The position numbers were made by a program, and so were the translations under genes. From the NCBI GenBank assembly GCA_945949175.1, contig CAMFDU010000008.1, forward strand, positions 1 to 44,775: DNA of 44,775 bases. The letters are read 5' to 3'. Position 1 is the stretch's first letter, and every line of letters begins with the position of its first letter. Below the pieces are notes generated by a model. The model was not told where the DNA came from. It saw only the letters and a list, made by a program, of their open reading frames with translations, and made no database searches. The DNA is from Gulosibacter massiliensis. Lineage in GTDB: Bacteria > Actinomycetota > Actinomycetes > Actinomycetales > Microbacteriaceae. Below, piece after piece: positions 42,686 through 44,775 of this stretch.

Positions 42686-44775
42686 ATGCCCCGCGAAATC
42701 CCCGACAAGCCGGCCCTCGAAGGGCTCGAAGCGACCTGGGGTGAGGTCTGGGAACGCGAAGGAACCTACGCGTTCGATCGCGCGAAGGCGGTTTCACTAG
42801 GAAAAGACAGCGTATTCGCAGTGGACACTCCACCTCCGACAGCGTCCGGTTCGCTGCACATCGGTCACGTTTTCTCGTACACGCACATGGACCTCGCCGC
42901 CCGCTACCAGCGCGCCAAGGGAAAAGTCATCTTTTACCCGATGGGGTGGGACGACAACGGACTTCCGACTGAACGTCGCGTTCAGAATTATTACGGCGTC
43001 CGCTGCGACCCGACGTTGCCTTTCGACCCTTCGTTCACACCACCCCTCGAAGGCGGCGACAACGCGTCGAGTAAAGCGGCCGACCAGGTGCCGATTTCGC
43101 GACGAAACTTTGTTGAACTCTGCGAGAAGTTGACCGTTGAAGACGAAAAGAAGTTCGAAGAACTCTGGCGAACTCTCGGCCTTTCAGTCGACTGGTCGCA
43201 AACGTACCGCACGATTTCGGACGAGTCTCAACGAACCGCTCAGCGCGCGTTCCTGCGAAACCTGTCCCGCGGCGAGGCTTACCAGGCCGATGCTCCGACC
43301 CTGTGGGACATCACGTTCCGCACGGCGGTCGCCCAAGCGGACCTTGAGGACAAGGAAGTCCCTGGTGCGTATCACCGTGTCTCGTTCCACACGCCCGACG
43401 GCGGAACAATCGATATCGAGACAACCCGCCCCGAGATGATTCCCGCGTGCGTGGCCCTCGTCGCAAACCCCGACGACGAACGCTACAAACCGTTCTTCGG
43501 CACCACCGTTCGCACCCCCCTCTTCGATGTCGAGGTCCCGGTCCTCGCCCATCCGCTTGCCCAAATCGACAAGGGAAGCGGTATTGCGATGATTTGTACG
43601 TTCGGTGACGTCACTGACGTCATTTGGTGGCGAGAACTGAGACTGCCGACCCGCCCGATCATCGGATTCGACGGCCGCGTCATGAGCGAACCGCCCGCCG
43701 GTATCGACACGGACGATCAGCGCTCGGTCTACGCCGAACTCGCCGGAAAGACTGTGTTCTCGGCGAAGGCACGAGTTGTCGAGATGTTGAAGGAATCGGG
43801 CGAGATGATCGGCGAAGCCCGCCCCATCACCCATCCCGTCAAGTTTTTCGAGAAGGGTGACAAGCCCCTTGAAATCGTGACGACCCGTCAGTGGTATATC
43901 CGAAACGGCGCGAAAGACGAAGACCTTCGAGCGCGTCTGATTGAGCGAGGACAACAAGTCAACTTTCACCCCGACTTCATGCGCGTGCGTTACGACAACT
44001 GGGTCGGTGGCCTCAACGGCGACTGGCTCGTGTCGCGACAGCGCTTCTTTGGTGTGCCGATTCCCGTGTGGTACCCGCTCGACGGCGAGGGAAACCCCGT
44101 TTTCGACTCCCCCATCGTCCCGACCGAAGACCAGTTGCCCGTTGACCCATCGTCGCAGCCCGCGCCGGGATACGACAACGCCCAGCGTGGTGTCGCTGGT
44201 GGCTTCATCGGCGAGGTCGACGTCATGGATACCTGGGCGACCTCGTCGCTGACCCCCCAGATCGCTGGCAAGTGGGGCGAGGACGACGAACTCTGGAACC
44301 TCGTGTTCCCCTATTCGCTTCGGTCACAGGGCCAAGACATCATTCGTACATGGCTGTTCTCGACCGTACTTCGCGCTGAGCTCGAACACGGCGTCGCACC
44401 ATGGGAACACGCCGGAATTTCTGGATTCATTGTCGACCCCGACCGAAAAAAGATGTCGAAGTCGAAGGGTAACGTCGTGACTCCGCAAGGGATGCTCGAC
44501 GAGCACGGTTCCGACGCGGTTCGATACTGGGCGGCCTCGAGCCGACTCGGCACCGACGCGGCGTTCGACCCCGAGAACCCCAAGCAAATCAAGATCGGGC
44601 GAAGACTCGCCATCAAGGTGCTTAATGCGGCGAAGTTCGTCTATTCGTTCCCGCACACCGAGGGCGCCCCGATTACCGAACCGCTCGATATCGATTTGTT
44701 GCGACGCCTTACCGAAGTCGTCCGCACCGCGACCGAGTCGTACGACAAATTCGATCACGCCCGCGCGCTCGAAGT
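42686..44775 (+). CDS. valS: Valyl-tRNA synthetase (N-terminal part, cut by window edge)
   Basis: Class I synthetase charging tRNA-Val. About 696 codons are present before the window ends. The HIGH motif is at residues 58-61 in TASGSLHIGHVFSYTH, TRQWYI follows the editing domain, DNWVGGLNGDWLVSRQRFFG is in the catalytic core and KMSKS lies in [12 protein letters not shown] near residue 588. The frame has no stop up to the edge. ATG 42686 follows AAAGAGG; a GTG five codons earlier is possible. The 94-bp gap after tspO contains no clear terminator or promoter. Confidence 0.97.
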   Translation, partial: MPREIPDKPALEGLEATWGEVWEREGTYAFDRAKAVSLGKDSVFAVDTPPPTASGSLHIGHVFSYTHMDLAARYQRAKGKVIFYPMGWDDNGLPTERRVQNYYGVRCDPTLPFDPSFTPPLEGGDNASSKAADQVPISRRNFVELCEKLTVEDEKKFEELWRTLGLSVDWSQTYRTISDESQRTAQRAFLRNLSRGEAYQADAPTLWDITFRTAVAQADLEDKEVPGAYHRVSFHTPDGGTIDIETTRPEMIPACVALVANPDDERYKPFFGTTVRTPLFDVEVPVLAHPLAQIDKGSGIAMICTFGDVTDVIWWRELRLPTRPIIGFDGRVMSEPPAGIDTDDQRSVYAELAGKTVFSAKARVVEMLKESGEMIGEARPITHPVKFFEKGDKPLEIVTTRQWYIRNGAKDEDLRARLIERGQQVNFHPDFMRVRYDNWVGGLNGDWLVSRQRFFGVPIPVWYPLDGEGNPVFDSPIVPTEDQLPVDPSSQPAPGYDNAQRGVAGGFIGEVDVMDTWATSSLTPQIAGKWGEDDELWNLVFPYSLRSQGQDIIRTWLFSTVLRAELEHGVAPWEHAGISGFIVDPDRKKMSKSKGNVVTPQGMLDEHGSDAVRYWAASSRLGTDAAFDPENPKQIKIGRRLAIKVLNAAKFVYSFPHTEGAPITEPLDIDLLRRLTEVVRTATESYDKFDHARALE

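Noticed and set aside
43184-43969. 261-codon minus-strand ORF inside valS
   Set aside because: It is entirely antisense to a clear valyl-tRNA synthetase and is Arg/Asp/Gly-biased, as expected for a shadow frame.
1-44775. CRISPR arrays, insertion sequences, prophage genes or toxin-antitoxin pairs
   Set aside because: No regularly spaced direct repeats, transposase-like ORFs or phage genes were seen on either strand.

Overview
The window reads as a chromosome segment from a high-GC Gram-positive bacterium. The most likely home is a compact-genome member of the Microbacteriaceae (Actinomycetota). That placement is inferred from gene order and gene content, not from any search. The supporting blocks are leuS-comEA-comEC-holA beside rpsT and lepA, and valS / tspO / ileS-folC-DUF4233-ndk / VKOR / rne-rplU-rpmA-obgE-proB-proA-nadD-rsfS-tRNA-Ala. 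Genes are packed tightly: nearly all same-strand neighbours touch or overlap (ATGA or GTGA junctions), four of the five convergent pairs overlap by exactly four bases through their stop codons, and no gap exceeds about 255 bp. Many starts lie 6-8 nt downstream of a TANNNT hexamer with no Shine-Dalgarno sequence, so leaderless transcription appears common.

Region 1 (1-8.9 kb): the start of truB, a deoxyribose-catabolism cassette (an HTH-DERA fusion, a full aldehyde dehydrogenase and a shortened catalysis-lacking aldehyde dehydrogenase), then ribF, a small membrane protein and lepA. Divergent from lepA is rpsT, whose product carries a long Lys/Ala/Pro tail. rpsT is separated by a strong terminator from holA. 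Region 2 (8.9-15.2 kb): comEC, comEA, leuS and pabB. Region 3 (15.2-20.2 kb): pabC-dedA run rightward from a promoter interleaved with that of pabB, followed by a TetR regulator, an App1-type phosphatase-like gene, an LLM flavin monooxygenase and pdxH. Region 4 (20.2-27.5 kb): a complete histidine-utilisation locus (IclR regulator HutR, hutH, hutU, hutI, hutG) with a clear operator, plus a glutaryl-CoA-dehydrogenase-like gene. Region 5 (27.6-44.8 kb): tRNA-Ala(GGC), then core genes rsfS, nadD, proA, proB, obgE, rpmA, rplU, rne, VKOR, ndk, folC, ileS, tspO and the start of valS.

The most striking item is the gene at 2812-3999. A SorC/DeoR-type DNA-binding helix-turn-helix is fused directly to a complete deoxyribose-5-phosphate aldolase and replaces the usual sugar-sensing domain. 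It has its own promoter, with a 9-bp-arm inverted repeat laid over the -35 element. I infer a self-regulating trigger enzyme in which the aldolase active site doubles as the inducer sensor. It heads a cassette that would turn deoxyribose-5-phosphate into glyceraldehyde-3-phosphate and acetate.

Other items worth checking are the histone-like tail on S20, the interleaved back-to-back leaderless promoters of pabB and pabC, a near-perfect HutR box over the hutR start, the PUA-less ProB, the OB-less short ComEC and a hairpin-rich leader in front of rne.
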